A stretch of DNA of 64,000 nucleotides from Roseomonas sp. GC11 (lineage in GTDB: Bacteria > Pseudomonadota > Alphaproteobacteria > Acetobacterales > Acetobacteraceae): positions 16,370-80,369 of the forward strand of contig NZ_JANFNY010000010.1 in assembly GCF_024437745.1 (NCBI RefSeq), read 5' to 3'. The notes beneath the pieces were generated by a model. That model worked only from the letters and a program-made list of their open reading frames with translations. It had not been told where the DNA came from and did not search any database. The position numbers were made by a program, and so were the translations under genes. Positions 49,776-58,556 of the stretch are shown here, piece by piece (the first letter of the stretch is position 1; every line of letters begins with the position of its first letter).

Positions 49776-50945
49776 TCAGAAGCGCAGGCCGTATTTCAGC
49801 TGCGTGCCATAGTCGTTGGCGGCAGTGCCATCCTCGCGCAGGCGGCGCCAGCCCACCGTCCACTCGAAGCCATCCAGCCAGGATACGGCATGGCCAAGGT
49901 CATAGGTGGCGGAAGCGGCATTCTGCGCCGCCTGGTTGGGGGCCACCCCGGCCTCCTTCAGCCAGGCATAGGTATAGGCCAGCCTGACGGGGTTGAGGCC
50001 GAACTCCACCCCGGCGGTCAGCACATCACGCCGCAGCCCGGCAATGCCATCGGCATCGCGCTGGCGCAGCCATTCGACCAGCGGCGTCAGGGTGATGTTC
50101 ATCGGCAGGCCCACCTCCCAGGCCAGGCCCGCCACACTGCCGCGCTCCGTCGCCGCCGTGCCCGCCTCCACACTGTCCAGCCCGGCGCGGCGTGAGGAAT
50201 AGCCCAGCGTATAATCCAGCGTGCCGAGCGGCAGGGAAACGCCCTTGCCCTCCAGCGAGAGAACGGCGTTCTGGTAGCCGCGCGTATTATCCGCCCCGCC
50301 ATAGGCGCGGCGGTTGCGCGCGGTGTAGCGCAGCCGCCCCTCCGCATCGAGCACCGCATGGCGCCGCGCCAGCAGTGAAGAGGACAGCCCCGTCCGGTCG
50401 GCCTGGAACATCTCGAACTGAAGGCTGTGCGCGCCGAATTCGCTGTCCAGCCCGGCAAGGTCGGAGAGCGACAGGTTGGCGCCGAAGCCGATCTTCTCGG
50501 ACAGCTCATAGCCCTCGGCGAAGTCGGTGCCATAGAGGCCCGGCGCCTTGTCCCAGGCGAAGCCGAAGCGCGGATGCAGCTTGCCCGCGAACAGCTCCAG
50601 CGGCCCATGGCTCCAGTTCAGGGTCAGCTGGTCGACCCAGGCGGATTGCCCGTAGAAGGCGCGGTTGCTGCCATCGGCCTCGCGCCCGGCCGGTTCGCTC
50701 TTGAAGACGCCCCGCAGCGTGGCGCCCTGCGGCAGGCTCAGCGCCAGGCCGAGCTCCGTCTTGTTGTAAAGATCGCTATAGGCGGCCCGCCCGCCACGGC
50801 GGCCATGGCGGTCGAGGTCCAGCTCCGTCGTGAGTTCGCCCGCCAGGGCGAACTCCCCGGCCTGGAGGCGGACCTCGTCCTCCGCCCGGGCCGGGGCGAG
50901 GGGGAGGAGGAGCAGGGCAGGCAGGAACAGCAGCTTGCGCGTCAT
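49776..50945 (-). CDS. Outer-membrane beta-barrel protein (porin-like)
   Basis: A 389-residue protein with a clear signal peptide (TRKLLFLPALLLLPLAPARA, cleavage about residue 21). The rest has alternating hydrophobic/aromatic beta-strand character, and the C-terminus ends in Tyr-Gly-Leu-Arg-Phe, the terminal-Phe signal for outer-membrane insertion. Strand-like segments include LNWSHGPLELFAGKLHPRFGFAWD and LDYTLGYSSRRAGLD. I cannot name the substrate. The start overlaps the stop of the upstream secreted-protein gene as ATGA, so the two form a coupled pair. Confidence 0.82.
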   Translation of the reverse strand: MTRKLLFLPALLLLPLAPARAEDEVRLQAGEFALAGELTTELDLDRHGRRGGRAAYSDLYNKTELGLALSLPQGATLRGVFKSEPAGREADGSNRAFYGQSAWVDQLTLNWSHGPLELFAGKLHPRFGFAWDKAPGLYGTDFAEGYELSEKIGFGANLSLSDLAGLDSEFGAHSLQFEMFQADRTGLSSSLLARRHAVLDAEGRLRYTARNRRAYGGADNTRGYQNAVLSLEGKGVSLPLGTLDYTLGYSSRRAGLDSVEAGTAATERGSVAGLAWEVGLPMNITLTPLVEWLRQRDADGIAGLRRDVLTAGVEFGLNPVRLAYTYAWLKEAGVAPNQAAQNAASATYDLGHAVSWLDGFEWTVGWRRLREDGTAANDYGTQLKYGLRF

Positions 50946-51820
50946 GAAACCACCTGGGCGGCGAGGGCGCGCACGCTGTCGGCGCGGCGGCGGAGGGCGG
51001 TGATGGACACCGGCGGGGAGGAGGGCGGCAGCAGGCCGGGATAGGCGGTGTCGCGGATCGCCATGAGCTCGGCCTGCACGCTGCGCCAGACCCGTCCCTG
51101 GCCCTGCGCGGCCTGGGCCATGGCATAGCGCAGGAAGCCCGCGCTCTCATGATATTCGAGCAGGTTGACGATGCGGCCGCGGTCGATGCTGCCGCCATAT
51201 TCGGCTGCCACGGCCTCGACCATGGTGGCGATATGGGCGAGGCGGAAGGCCTCGTCCATCGCCACGCTGGCGCGCGCGGCGGCGAGGGCGGACTGGGCGG
51301 GGAGATAGGCGGCGGTCAGCGCGGCGCCGCTGGCGCCCTCGCGCGCCACCTGGTCGAGCCGTGTCAGCGCCGCGCCGAAGGGCGCCACCCGGCGCCCGGC
51401 CAGATGCGGTTCCAGCCAGGCATAAAGCTCGCGCACCGGATGGCCGAAGAGCGGCTGGCCGAGCCGCCCTTCGCCGCCCTCCACCAGGGCGCGGCCGATC
51501 ATCAGATGGCCCTCCAGCAGGCCCAGCGCCTCAAGGAAGGCGGCATCGGCGGCGCGGCCGGTGAGGGTTTCCTTGCCCTGCAGATGCTGCACCCGGCGCG
51601 GCGCGCAGTCACAGGCCGTGGCCTCCGGCCCTTCCGGCAGGGAAGGCGCGGTCTCCGGCACGGCGTGCCGCCCGAGGGCGGCGCCACCGGCCATGAGGGC
51701 GGGGAGGAGCATCAGCACGGTGCGGCGCTTCGCGGGCGGGGGATGGAAGGGCGGCGGCGGCGCCGGATGGAACTGGCCCGGCCCGATAACGATACGGGTT
51801 ATCTTCGATCTCTGGAACAT
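50942..51820 (-). CDS. Secreted or membrane-anchored protein of unknown function
   Basis: A 292-residue protein with a Pro-rich N-terminus (FHPAPPPPFHPPP) and a single hydrophobic stretch (VLMLLPALMAGGAALG, residues about 35-50) that may be a signal anchor. A short Cys pair follows (ATACDCAP, about 68-75), then a long helical region. I do not recognise the family. Translationally coupled to the downstream porin, it may be a periplasmic partner acting with it. The start at 51820 has no strong ribosome site, so a later start is possible. Confidence 0.55.
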   Translation of the reverse strand: MFQRSKITRIVIGPGQFHPAPPPPFHPPPAKRRTVLMLLPALMAGGAALGRHAVPETAPSLPEGPEATACDCAPRRVQHLQGKETLTGRAADAAFLEALGLLEGHLMIGRALVEGGEGRLGQPLFGHPVRELYAWLEPHLAGRRVAPFGAALTRLDQVAREGASGAALTAAYLPAQSALAAARASVAMDEAFRLAHIATMVEAVAAEYGGSIDRGRIVNLLEYHESAGFLRYAMAQAAQGQGRVWRSVQAELMAIRDTAYPGLLPPSSPPVSITALRRRADSVRALAAQVVS

Positions 51821-52137
51821 GGCAGATCATCCAACTCCCCATCAGGCCAACCCCCCATCAGGCCGGTCCCGCCTGCCGGCCGGATGCCGGGGGCGGGCGG
51901 AGGAGTCGCCTGGGCACCCGGCATGGGCGTTGCGCTGCGTGGGAATGCGGCACTTCGCCTTTATTTCGCGCTAAAAAGGGCTGTTGACTTCGCTTCCCTG
52001 CCCTGACAGGCTGAATTTTAGGCGAAGAGCAACGCTGCTCACCTGTGCGCCATCCTCGGCTGAACCGGCAACGGCAACGGAGCCACAGCATGCCGCGCCC
52101 CTCCTGAGGGAAGGGCGCGGTGGGGATCGCGTCGCGG
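51821..52137. promoter_or_regulatory. Upstream region of the amide operon
   Basis: About 300 bases without a gene. An A/T-rich patch near 51955-52020 includes TTGACT (51984-51989), a possible -35. A small hairpin GAGCA/TGCTC is read at about 52026-52039. A strong hairpin with arms CCGCGCCC (52093-52100) and GGGCGCGG (52113-52120) encloses the purine-rich GAGGGAAGG just before the amiC start. Such structures could mediate AmiR antitermination or hide the ribosome site; this is inference. Confidence 0.35.
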
Positions 52138-53283
52138 ATGCAATCCAGCCTGCACAGGATCGGCCTGCTCTTCTCGACCGGCGGCGCCTATGGCGGCCCC
52201 TCGGCGGAGATGCTGAAGGGCGCGCGCCTCGGCATCGAGGATGCCAATGCCATCCCCGGCGGGCCGCGCCTGGCCGCCGTGATGGCCGACCCCTCGGGCA
52301 GCCTCGCCGGCTATACCACCCTCTGCGGCGGCCTGCTGGACCAGGGCATCCGTCACATCGTCGGCTGCTACACCTCGCAGAGCCGCAAGGAGGTGATCCC
52401 GCTCATCGAGAAGCGGGATGCCCTGCTCTGGTACCCGGCGCATTACGAGGGTTTCGAGGCCTCGCCGAATGTCGTCTACACCGGCGCCGCGCCCAACCAG
52501 CATGTGGTGCCGCTGATCGACTTCGCCGCGCGCAGCTACAGCCTGCGCGCCTGCTGCGTCGGCTCCAACTATGTCTGGGCCTGGGAGAGCAACCGGGTGC
52601 TGCGCGAGGCGCTGCTGGCGCGCGGCGGCCGCATCCTCTCCGAGCGCTACGTGCCTCTGGAAGACACGGATTTTTCTCAGATGACCGCCGAGATCCTGCG
52701 CCTGCGGCCGGCCTTCGTCTTCAGCACGCTGGTCGGGCAGTCGAGCCACCATTTCCTGCGCGCGCTCCGCGCCGCCTGCCGCGCCGCCGGCATCGACCAG
52801 CCCGCCACCCTGCCCGTGCTGGGCTGCAACATCTCGGAAGTGACGATCGCCGCCGCCGGGCCGGAAAGCGGGGAGGGGCATGTCAGTTCCAGCGCCTATT
52901 TCTCCACCGTGGCCGGGCCGGCCAACCGCGCCTTCGTCGCCGCCTACCGCGCGCGCTTTGGCGGCAACCCCTCGGCCGATACCGAGGCGGCCTATCTGAC
53001 CATCCGCCTGCTGGCCCAGGCCCTGGCCGCCGCCGGCGGCGAGGCGGTGGAGGCGGTGCGCGAGGCGGTGAAGCATCAGCGCCTTTCCGCCCCGCAGGGC
53101 GAGGTGTGGATCGACCCCGACACGCTGCACGCCGCGCTGACGCCGCGCATCGGCCGCTCCCGCGCCGATGGCACCTATGACATCATCTGGGAGGCGGAGC
53201 GGCCCGTGGCGCCGGACCCCTATCTGGTGGGCGTCTCCGCCCGCCACGGCCTGCCGGCGGCGCGGCTGAAGGTGGTGTCGTGA
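52138..53283 (+). CDS. amiC: Amide sensor / negative regulator AmiC
   Basis: A 381-residue cytoplasmic protein of the periplasmic-binding fold without a signal peptide. It resembles Pseudomonas AmiC throughout: IGLLFSTGGAYGGPSAEMLKGA, IRHIVGCYTSQSRKEVIPLIEKRDALLWYPAHYEGFEASPNVVYTGAAPNQ, and the final PDPYLVGV. AmiC binds small amides and, when empty, holds AmiR inactive. ATG 52138 places IGLLFS at the same distance from Met as in AmiC; GTG 52120 in the same frame has a better Shine-Dalgarno and is the alternative. The stop overlaps the amiR GTG. Confidence 0.88.
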   Translation: MQSSLHRIGLLFSTGGAYGGPSAEMLKGARLGIEDANAIPGGPRLAAVMADPSGSLAGYTTLCGGLLDQGIRHIVGCYTSQSRKEVIPLIEKRDALLWYPAHYEGFEASPNVVYTGAAPNQHVVPLIDFAARSYSLRACCVGSNYVWAWESNRVLREALLARGGRILSERYVPLEDTDFSQMTAEILRLRPAFVFSTLVGQSSHHFLRALRAACRAAGIDQPATLPVLGCNISEVTIAAAGPESGEGHVSSSAYFSTVAGPANRAFVAAYRARFGGNPSADTEAAYLTIRLLAQALAAAGGEAVEAVREAVKHQRLSAPQGEVWIDPDTLHAALTPRIGRSRADGTYDIIWEAERPVAPDPYLVGVSARHGLPAARLKVVS

Positions 53284-53924
53284 ACCCGCCCGCCATGGTG
53301 CAGAATTTCCGTGGCCTGCGCGCCGTGCTGCTGACCGCGGCGGCGGAGGATGGCGAGGCCACGCGGATGCTGGCCCCGGCGCTGGGCCGGCTGGGCGTCA
53401 CGCTGCAGCGGCAGGAGGTGGCGGCGCCGCTCGCCGCCGCCGCGCCGCAGCCCTGCGAGCTGCTGGTGCTCGATGGCGATGACGACCTGGCCACGCTGCT
53501 GGCGCCGCTGCCGCCTGACTGGCTGGCGCGGCTGCCCATCATCGGCCTGGTGGGCGTGGAGGCGCCGGGTCGGCTGCGCGCTTTGCTGCAGGCGGGCGCC
53601 ACGGCCTTCCTGCGCAAGCCGGTGCATGGCTCGGCCGTCTATGCCGCGCTCGTCCTCGGCGTCAACGCGCAGCGCGCGCGCCAGCACGGCGCCGCCCTGC
53701 TGGCCGAGCAGGAGCGCCGCCGCCGTGGCCGCCGCATGCTGATCCGCGCCACGCTGCGGCTGATGCAGCAGCACGCGCTGGATGACGATGCCGCCTATGA
53801 CCTCCTGCGCCGCGCCGCGATGCGCGCGCGCATGAGCATCGAGGATTACAGCGAGGCCTGGATGGCCGGCCAGCCGGCCGAGGCCCCCACCCCGCACACC
53901 CTGACCACGCAAAGGATCGCATGA
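53280..53924 (+). CDS. amiR: ANTAR-domain antiterminator AmiR
   Basis: A 214-residue response-regulator-like protein. The N-terminal pseudo-receiver domain (LLTAAAEDGEATRMLAPAL to LGVNAQRAR) is followed by a coiled coil and a C-terminal ANTAR domain (RRRGRRMLIRATLRLMQQHALDDDAAYDLLRRAAMRARMSIEDYSEAWM) that binds nascent RNA to prevent termination. It starts at GTG 53280, overlapping the amiC stop as GTGA, as expected for a protein made in complex with AmiC. Its stop overlaps the next start. Confidence 0.88.
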   Translation: MNPPAMVQNFRGLRAVLLTAAAEDGEATRMLAPALGRLGVTLQRQEVAAPLAAAAPQPCELLVLDGDDDLATLLAPLPPDWLARLPIIGLVGVEAPGRLRALLQAGATAFLRKPVHGSAVYAALVLGVNAQRARQHGAALLAEQERRRRGRRMLIRATLRLMQQHALDDDAAYDLLRRAAMRARMSIEDYSEAWMAGQPAEAPTPHTLTTQRIA

Positions 53925-55174
53925 TGCCTCATGGGACTTTCTCCCGCCGGTCGCTGCTGCGCTCCGGCTTTGCCCTGGCGGGCGGGGCGCTGGCCTCGCC
54001 GCTGGTGGCGCGCCACGCGCTCGGCGCCGATCCGGTCAAGGTCGGCAGCCTGCTCGACCTCTCCGGCCCCATCGGTTCCTCCGGCCAGGCGATGTATGAC
54101 ACCTTCCGCCTCGCGGTGGAGGAGGTGAACGCCACGGGTGGCCTGCTCGGCCGGCCGGTGGAGCTGGTGAATTACGACACGCAGTCCACCATCCAGCTCT
54201 ATTCGCAATATGCCCAGCAGCTCGCGCTCCGCGACAAGGTGGCGGTGGTGCATGGCGGCATCACCTCCGCCTCGCGCGAGGCGATCCGCCCCGTCTTCAA
54301 CCGCTACCGCATGCCCTATTTCTACAACGTGCTCTACGAGGGCGGCGTCTGCGACCGTGACACCTTCTGCACCGGCACCACCCCGGCGCAGACGGTGAAC
54401 AAGCTGGTGCCCTATGCGATGGAGAGCTGGGGCAAGAAGGCCTATATCATCGCCGCCGACTACAATTACGGCCAGATCACCGCCAAGTGGATGAGCAAAT
54501 ACGTCAGGGATGGCGGCGGCTCGGTCGAGGCGATCGAGTTCTTCCCCCTCGACGTCACGGAATTCTCGGCCACCATCAGCAAGATCCAGCGCGCGGCGCC
54601 CGCCATGGTGCTCTCCGCCCTGGTGGGCGCCAACCACACGGCCTTCTACCGCCAATGGGCGGCGGCGGGGATGAAGTCGCGCATTCCCATCGCCTCCACC
54701 ACCTTCGGTCTGGTCAATGAGGTGGCGAGCCTCGACCCGGCGGAGAGCAACGGCATCGTCACCAGCTACGGCTACTACCAGGAGATCACGACGCCGGCGA
54801 GCAGCGGCTTCGTCGCCAAGCTGCGCGCCAGGTATGGCGCGAACATGCCCTATACCAGCGAACTCGCCTGCGCCAACTACGAGGGCTTCATGCTCTGGGC
54901 GGAGGGTGTGCGCAAGGCGGGCTCGCTCGACCGCGTGAAGGTCTGCGAGGCGCTGGAGACGGGCATTTCCTTCGATGGCCCCTCCGGCAAGGTGACGATG
55001 GACAGGCAGACCCACCACGCCGTGCGCAATGCCTATCTGGCCGAGGCGCGTGACAGGAGCTGGAAGGTGCTGCATTCCTACCCCGACCAGCCGCCGGCCG
55101 ATACCGCCGCCGTCTGCGACCTCGTCGCCAATCCGCGCATGAGCAAGCAGTTCGTCATCGACGTGTCGAACTGA
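53921..55174 (+). CDS. ABC transporter substrate-binding protein for amides/urea (UrtA/FmdD type)
   Basis: A 417-residue receptor with a Tat-type signal (FSRRSLLRSGFALAGGALASPLVARHALG), then VKVGSLLDLSGPIGSSGQAMYDTFRLAVEEVNATGGLLGRPVELV. Further conserved blocks are VVHGGITSASREAIRPVFNRYRMPYFYNVLYEGGVCDRDTFCTG and IIAADYNYGQ. It belongs with the urea/short-chain-amide receptors of the branched-chain ABC family. The position after amiCR and before LivHMGF and amidases supports an amide ligand. Confidence 0.9.
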   Translation: MMPHGTFSRRSLLRSGFALAGGALASPLVARHALGADPVKVGSLLDLSGPIGSSGQAMYDTFRLAVEEVNATGGLLGRPVELVNYDTQSTIQLYSQYAQQLALRDKVAVVHGGITSASREAIRPVFNRYRMPYFYNVLYEGGVCDRDTFCTGTTPAQTVNKLVPYAMESWGKKAYIIAADYNYGQITAKWMSKYVRDGGGSVEAIEFFPLDVTEFSATISKIQRAAPAMVLSALVGANHTAFYRQWAAAGMKSRIPIASTTFGLVNEVASLDPAESNGIVTSYGYYQEITTPASSGFVAKLRARYGANMPYTSELACANYEGFMLWAEGVRKAGSLDRVKVCEALETGISFDGPSGKVTMDRQTHHAVRNAYLAEARDRSWKVLHSYPDQPPADTAAVCDLVANPRMSKQFVIDVSN

Positions 55175-55186
55175 GACGGCCGCGCC

Positions 55187-56053
55187 ATGGCACTGACAGG
55201 GCTGCTCACCTTCAACATCCTGAACAGCATCGCGCTGCTGGTGCTGCTCAGCCTCGGCCTCGGCGTCATCTACGGGATGATGAAGGTCATCAACCTCGCG
55301 CATGGCGAGTTCGTCATGCTCGGGGCCTATGCCACCGTGCTCTGCGCCGATGCCGGGGTGAATCTGTGGCTGGCCATGCTGGTGGTGGCGCCGCTCTTCT
55401 GCGGGCTGGTCGGGCTGGTGGTCGAGCGCGGGCTGATCCGCTTCCTCTATGGCCGCATGATCGACACCATGCTGGCCAGCTGGGGCCTCAGCCTCGGCCT
55501 GATCGGGCTGGTGACGACGCTCTTCGGCAACACCGTGCGCGGCGTTTCCAACCCGCTCGGCGGCTTCACCATCGGCCCGTACCAGACCAGCCTCTATGGC
55601 GTCTTCGTCATCCTGCTGGCCATGGCGGTCTGCGGGCTGCTCTGGGCCGGGCTGCGCTATCTGCGCTTCGGCCTGATCCTGCGGGCGACGATGCAGAACC
55701 CGGACATGGCCGCTGCCCTCGGCGTCGCGCCGCCGCGCATCTACATGGCCACCTTCGCCCTCGGTGCCGCCCTGGCGGGGCTGGCGGGTGGCGTGCTGGC
55801 GCCGGTCTCCGGCGTCTCCCCCGGCATGGGCGCGGCCTTCATCGCCAAGGCCTTCATCACCGTGCTCGGCGGTGGCCCGGCCATCATCACCGGCACCGGC
55901 CTCGCCTCCGGCCTCTTCGGCACCATCAGCGAACTCGCCAGCTTCCAGACCACGCCGGTCTTCGGCCAGGTGGCGCTGCTGCTGGCGGCGATCATCATGA
56001 TCCGCCTGCTGCCGCAGGGCATCACCGGCCGTTTCCTGAGGAGGAGCGTATGA
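55187..56053 (+). CDS. ABC permease, LivH/UrtB type
   Basis: A 288-residue membrane protein with about eight hydrophobic segments and the family blocks LGLGVIYGMMKVINLAHGEFVMLGAY and VLGGGPAIITGTGLASGLFGTISEL. It forms one half of the inner-membrane channel of the amide importer. The stop overlaps the LivM-type start as ATGA. Confidence 0.92.
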   Translation: MALTGLLTFNILNSIALLVLLSLGLGVIYGMMKVINLAHGEFVMLGAYATVLCADAGVNLWLAMLVVAPLFCGLVGLVVERGLIRFLYGRMIDTMLASWGLSLGLIGLVTTLFGNTVRGVSNPLGGFTIGPYQTSLYGVFVILLAMAVCGLLWAGLRYLRFGLILRATMQNPDMAAALGVAPPRIYMATFALGAALAGLAGGVLAPVSGVSPGMGAAFIAKAFITVLGGGPAIITGTGLASGLFGTISELASFQTTPVFGQVALLLAAIIMIRLLPQGITGRFLRRSV

Positions 56054-57102
56054 GCCTCTCTTCCGGCACCGCCAGCTTCCTCGCCATGCTGGCCATCGGC
56101 CTCGCGCTGCTGGTCGGGGCGCCGATGGTGTTCGACCTCTTCGCCCTGCTCCAGGTCACCGTCTTCGTCGCCATGGCGGTGCTGGCGCTGAGCCAGGGCT
56201 TCATCTGGGGCTATGGCGGCATCATGTCCTTCGGGCAATCGGCCTTCTTCGGTCTCGGTGGCTACACCTATGCCGTGGTGGCGATGAACGCGGGGGACAG
56301 CACGGGGGCCGTCCTGCTCGCCATCCTGCTGCCCACGCTCTTCGCCGCGCTGCTCGGCTATTTCATGTTCTATGGCCGGATCAGCGATGCCTATGTCGGC
56401 GTCATCACCCTGACCGTCACCATCATCCTCTTCAGCGTCTTCAACTCCACGGCGGGCGACGCCTATACCATCGGCAATGCGCCGCTCGGCGGCTTCAACG
56501 GCATGCCGGCGGTGCCGCCGCTGAACATCCCCGGCCGCCCGGATCTGCCGCTGGAGCCGGAACAGCTGTGGTATGCCAGCATGGGCTGCCTGGTGCTGGT
56601 CTATGGGCTGCTGCGCGGCATCCTCGCCAGCCGCTTCGGCCGCGTCGTCGTCGCCATCCGCGAGAATGAGACGCGCGCCCAGCTTCTCGGCTACGATACG
56701 CGGCTCTACAAGCTGCTCGTCTTCGCCATTGGCGGCGGCATCGCCGGGGCGGCGGGCTGCCTCTTCACCAACTGGGGCGGCTTCATCAGCCCCACGGTCT
56801 TCTCCCTCGCCACCTCGGCGCAGGTGCTGATCTACGTTCTGGTCGGCGGGCTGGGCACGCTGCTGGGGCCGATCCTCGGCGCCATCGCCATCCAGTATCT
56901 CATCAGCCTGCTCGGCGCGCAGCAGGTGATCAACGCCAACCTCGTGCTCGGCGTCATCCTCGCGGCCTTCGTGCTGCTGGTGCCGCAGGGCGTGGTGCCG
57001 GTGCTGCGCGATGCCCTGGCGCGCCTGCGCCCCCCCTCGCACCCGCGCGCGAAGCCGGGCAACGGCCTGCCCGACGCGGCGGGCGTGGAGGCCAAGCCAT
57101 GA
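56050..57102 (+). CDS. ABC permease, LivM/UrtC type
   Basis: A 350-residue membrane protein with about nine to ten hydrophobic segments. It shows GYGGIMSFGQSAFFGLGGYTYAV, the cytoplasmic coupling loop AIRENETRAQLLGYDTRLYKLLVF and LVGGLGTLLGPILGAIAIQYL. It completes the permease of the amide importer. Unlike the nicotinate importer of this window, the two permease halves are separate genes here. The stop overlaps the next start. Confidence 0.92.
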   Translation: MSLSSGTASFLAMLAIGLALLVGAPMVFDLFALLQVTVFVAMAVLALSQGFIWGYGGIMSFGQSAFFGLGGYTYAVVAMNAGDSTGAVLLAILLPTLFAALLGYFMFYGRISDAYVGVITLTVTIILFSVFNSTAGDAYTIGNAPLGGFNGMPAVPPLNIPGRPDLPLEPEQLWYASMGCLVLVYGLLRGILASRFGRVVVAIRENETRAQLLGYDTRLYKLLVFAIGGGIAGAAGCLFTNWGGFISPTVFSLATSAQVLIYVLVGGLGTLLGPILGAIAIQYLISLLGAQQVINANLVLGVILAAFVLLVPQGVVPVLRDALARLRPPSHPRAKPGNGLPDAAGVEAKP

Positions 57103-57815
57103 CGCCGCTGATCCAGGCCCAGGCCGCCACCATGCGCTTCGGCGGCGTCACCGCCGTCAACCATGTGGATTTCACCCTGGGCGAGATGGAACTGCGCTGC
57201 CTGATCGGCCCCAATGGCGCGGGCAAGAGCACCTTCTTCAAGATGCTCACCGGCCAGCTGGTGCCGAGCAGCGGCGCCGTCCTCTTCCGCGGGCGTGACA
57301 TCACCGGCGCCGCGCCGCATGAGATCGCCCGCCTCGGCATCGGCATCAAGACGCAGGTGCCGAACGTCTTCAACGGGCTGACGGTGCGCGAGAACATCGC
57401 CATCGCCGCCGCGCGCGGCAAGTCGGTGCAGCAGGCGCGGCGCATCACGGAGGAGACGCTCACCCGCGCCCGCCTCACCGGCATCGCGCAGCGCGTGGTG
57501 GGGCAGCTCGCCCATGGCCAGCGGCAATGGGTGGAAATCGCGACGGTGCTGGCGCAGGAGCCGGAACTCGTCCTGCTCGACGAGCCCGCCGCCGGCATGA
57601 CGCATGAGGAAGTGCTGCGCACGGCCGAGCTGATCCGCGAGATCAACCGCAGCCAGGCGCTGATCGTGGTGGAACACGACATGCAGTTCATCCGCATGAT
57701 CGCCCGCAGGGTCACCGTCTTCAACCAGGGCAGCATCCTGGTGGAGGATGACGTGGAAGCCGTGCTGGCCAACCAGGCGGTGCGCGATGTCTATCTGGGG
57801 AAGCAGGCGGCATGA
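57099..57815 (+). CDS. ABC transporter ATP-binding protein, LivG/UrtD type
   Basis: A 238-residue ATPase with Walker A GPNGAGKST, Q-loop IGIKTQVPNVFNGLTV, signature region LAHGQRQWVEIA and Walker B LVLLDEPAAGMT. The IKTQVPNVF block is typical of urea/amide-type UrtD proteins. It is coupled by a four-base overlap to both neighbours. Confidence 0.93.
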   Translation: MTPLIQAQAATMRFGGVTAVNHVDFTLGEMELRCLIGPNGAGKSTFFKMLTGQLVPSSGAVLFRGRDITGAAPHEIARLGIGIKTQVPNVFNGLTVRENIAIAAARGKSVQQARRITEETLTRARLTGIAQRVVGQLAHGQRQWVEIATVLAQEPELVLLDEPAAGMTHEEVLRTAELIREINRSQALIVVEHDMQFIRMIARRVTVFNQGSILVEDDVEAVLANQAVRDVYLGKQAA

Positions 57816-58519
57816 TGTTGCAGGTGCAGGGCCTCCGCGCCGGCTATGGCCGCATCCCCATCCTGGCCGGGGCCAGCTTCTCCGTGGCGCAGGGGGAGTT
57901 CGTCGGCATCCTCGGCCATAACGGCATGGGCAAGACGACGCTGCTGAAGGCGCTGATGGGCTACCTGCCCGCGACCGCCGGCAGCGTCACGCTGGAGGGG
58001 CGCGACATCACCCGCCTCTCCCCCACCGCGCGGGCGCGGCTCGGCCTCGGCTATGTGCCGCAGGGGCGGCAGATCTTCGGCGCGCTGACGGTGCGCGAGA
58101 ATCTCCGCATGGGCTGCCTGCTCTCGAAACGGCCGGAGGCGGAGACGATCGAAGCCGTGCTGGCCCTCTTCCCCCGCCTGCACCGCCTGCTGGACCGCGC
58201 CGGTGGCGCGCTCTCGGGCGGCGAGCAGCAATTGCTGGCCCTCGCCCGCTGCCTCTGCGGCGACCCGCGCCTCGTCCTGCTCGACGAGCCCACGGAGGGC
58301 ATCCAGCCCTCGATCAACGAGGAAATCGTCGAGACGCTGCTGGCCCTGCGGCGCTCGCGCGACATCACCATCCTGCTCGTCGAGCAGAAGCTCGATTTCA
58401 TCGCCGCCCTCGCGCAGCGCATCCTCATCATCCAGAAGGGCGCGATCACGCGCGAGACCACGCCGGAGGCGGTGCAGGACCCGGCCCTGATCGCGGAGTT
58501 CGTCGGCATGGCTGCCTGA
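57812..58519 (+). CDS. ABC transporter ATP-binding protein, LivF/UrtE type
   Basis: A 235-residue ATPase with Walker [29 protein letters not shown], signature [15 protein letters not shown] and Walker [15 protein letters not shown], all as in UrtE/FmdF-type subunits. It is the last of the five transporter genes; a 37-base gap separates it from the amidase. Confidence 0.93.
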   Translation: MMLQVQGLRAGYGRIPILAGASFSVAQGEFVGILGHNGMGKTTLLKALMGYLPATAGSVTLEGRDITRLSPTARARLGLGYVPQGRQIFGALTVRENLRMGCLLSKRPEAETIEAVLALFPRLHRLLDRAGGALSGGEQQLLALARCLCGDPRLVLLDEPTEGIQPSINEEIVETLLALRRSRDITILLVEQKLDFIAALAQRILIIQKGAITRETTPEAVQDPALIAEFVGMAA

Positions 58520-58556
58520 AGCCGCCACGACGTCCCCAAAAAAACAGGAGAGACCC

